From NCBI GenBank assembly GCA_037447655.1, contig JBBHKE010000641.1, positions 1 through 16,135 of the forward strand: a stretch of DNA of 16,135 bases. Reading direction: 5' to 3'. The translations under genes were made by a program, and so were the position numbers. Position 1 is the stretch's first letter, and the number at the start of each line of letters is the position of its first letter. The notes beneath the pieces are model-generated. The model ran no database searches. It was not told the origin of the DNA and saw nothing but the letters and a program-made list of their open reading frames with translations. Source of the DNA: Zygnema cylindricum. Taxonomy: Eukaryota; Streptophyta; Zygnematophyceae; Zygnematales; Zygnemataceae. Of this stretch, positions 15,441 through 16,135 are shown in pieces.

Positions 15441-16135
15441 AGTTATTGCATAATACAAAAAGTGCAAAAGTGTCGCCGTTTCTTAGCCTTTGGTTGTCGT
15501 TCCTTGAGTACTTATCTTTTCCTGTGGTTGTTGGTCTTGTCGTCCAACCCTATGAAAAGGGACTAAATTTCGTTCGTAATCTTGGTGTATTGGGCTTGTG
15601 GTTCGGGATCCTTCACACCAAATCAGTTTACCCGTATCTCTATAGTCGTGTGGGCTTTGGTACAAGATACTCTTTACCTCCTTTTACCCCACAATTTTTC
15701 AAAGTTGATAGACATTGCTCCTTTATACCTCTTTCTCATGTTTTCTCTTTCGGTGTTTTTTTACCACCTCATGGAGGCGATAGTGGGCCTAATGGGACTA
15801 TGGCTCGCTAGAGGCGTTAACTTCGTGATGATCGGAAGGCTTTCTATAGCATGAGAGGAAGGTGTTTTTAGTGCTATTATTACACACTGTTCTTCCACCT
15901 GCGGCTTGGATGTCTTGTTTTTTTATTAATGCGAGTTCTCCTCCCTTTCCTTTAGGTAAAAGGACAATTTCTCCGTCCTTACTAAGAAACATATTGTGTG
16001 TCCAAAACTAATTTATGATGAGGGTGTGGCCATTCGATATGAGCTTCTCGAGGTGCTTTCCTCTTACTCGTCCCTTTTTGTGCCTGAGGCCTTGGTTTGG
16101 GGCTTGGCTACAGTGCATGATCTTACCTCTCTAGG
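15441..16135. other. Possible decayed retroelement sequence at the right edge
   Basis: Short frames on both strands, none intact. In the plus frame starting after a stop near 15957 and open to the edge, the peptide includes RYELLEVLSSYSSLF and PEALVWGLATVHDL. This loosely resembles the linker before Ty3/Gypsy reverse transcriptase (x-LLxEYxDVFPEELPxGLPPxRDIxH). Key residues (FP, LPP, Arg) are not preserved. No protease, reverse transcriptase or LTR is visible, so this is a weak suggestion only. Confidence 0.2.

Overview
The window is eukaryotic nuclear DNA from a streptophyte (land plant or a close green-algal relative). It carries most of one intron-rich gene on the minus strand. The product is a clustered-mitochondria (CLU) superfamily protein of the plant REC/TSS clade (REDUCED CHLOROPLAST COVERAGE / TPR-domain suppressor of stimpy). 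The clade assignment rests on near-verbatim conserved blocks along the protein: [40 protein letters not shown], five kinesin-light-chain-like TPRs, [12 protein letters not shown], and the plant-specific C-terminal VALAPPG motif. The organism cannot be named. Protein divergence, long purine/pyrimidine simple repeats and a very long poly-G tract would suit a non-seed plant or streptophyte alga, but that is a guess.

Layout, from right to left, which is the direction of transcription. Positions 13.37-16.14 kb are AT-rich with no recognisable intact gene, probably decayed repeats; the last 180 bases hold a weak Ty3/Gypsy-like peptide. Positions 11.8-13.1 kb are GC-rich, lack a convincing gene, and are dense in plant transcription-factor words: SBP/SPL-type CCGTAC, G-boxes, CCAAT and ACGTCA. 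This looks like the upstream regulatory region. Positions 11.46-11.80 kb form a purine-rich leader with no ATG, preceded by a CT tract. The start codon is at 11458-11456. From there, 18 coding exons separated by 17 GT-AG introns run to the left edge. The gene is incomplete because the stop codon lies beyond position 1. About 1,630 codons are present.

The exon model is strongly constrained. Nearly every junction was fixed by matching splice phase and colinearity with the family; only the last intron (about 723-1057) is a looser prediction. Two exons do not keep frame. Exon 7 (7552-7681) carries one extra base at or near a six-A run. Exon 11 (5352-5864) is out by one missing or two extra bases just after the WVQHLQN block. 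These are either assembly/sequencing indels or real lesions; as written, the reading frame stops in exon 7.

The other striking feature is a nearly pure G tract on the plus strand (2092-2205, the last 70 bases uninterrupted) inside about 520 bases of G-rich DNA. In the transcript this is an almost pure C polypyrimidine tract that directly abuts the 3' splice site of intron 16. I found no CRISPR array, tRNA, rRNA or intact mobile element, and no evidence of a new multi-gene system. The novelty here is regulatory and structural.
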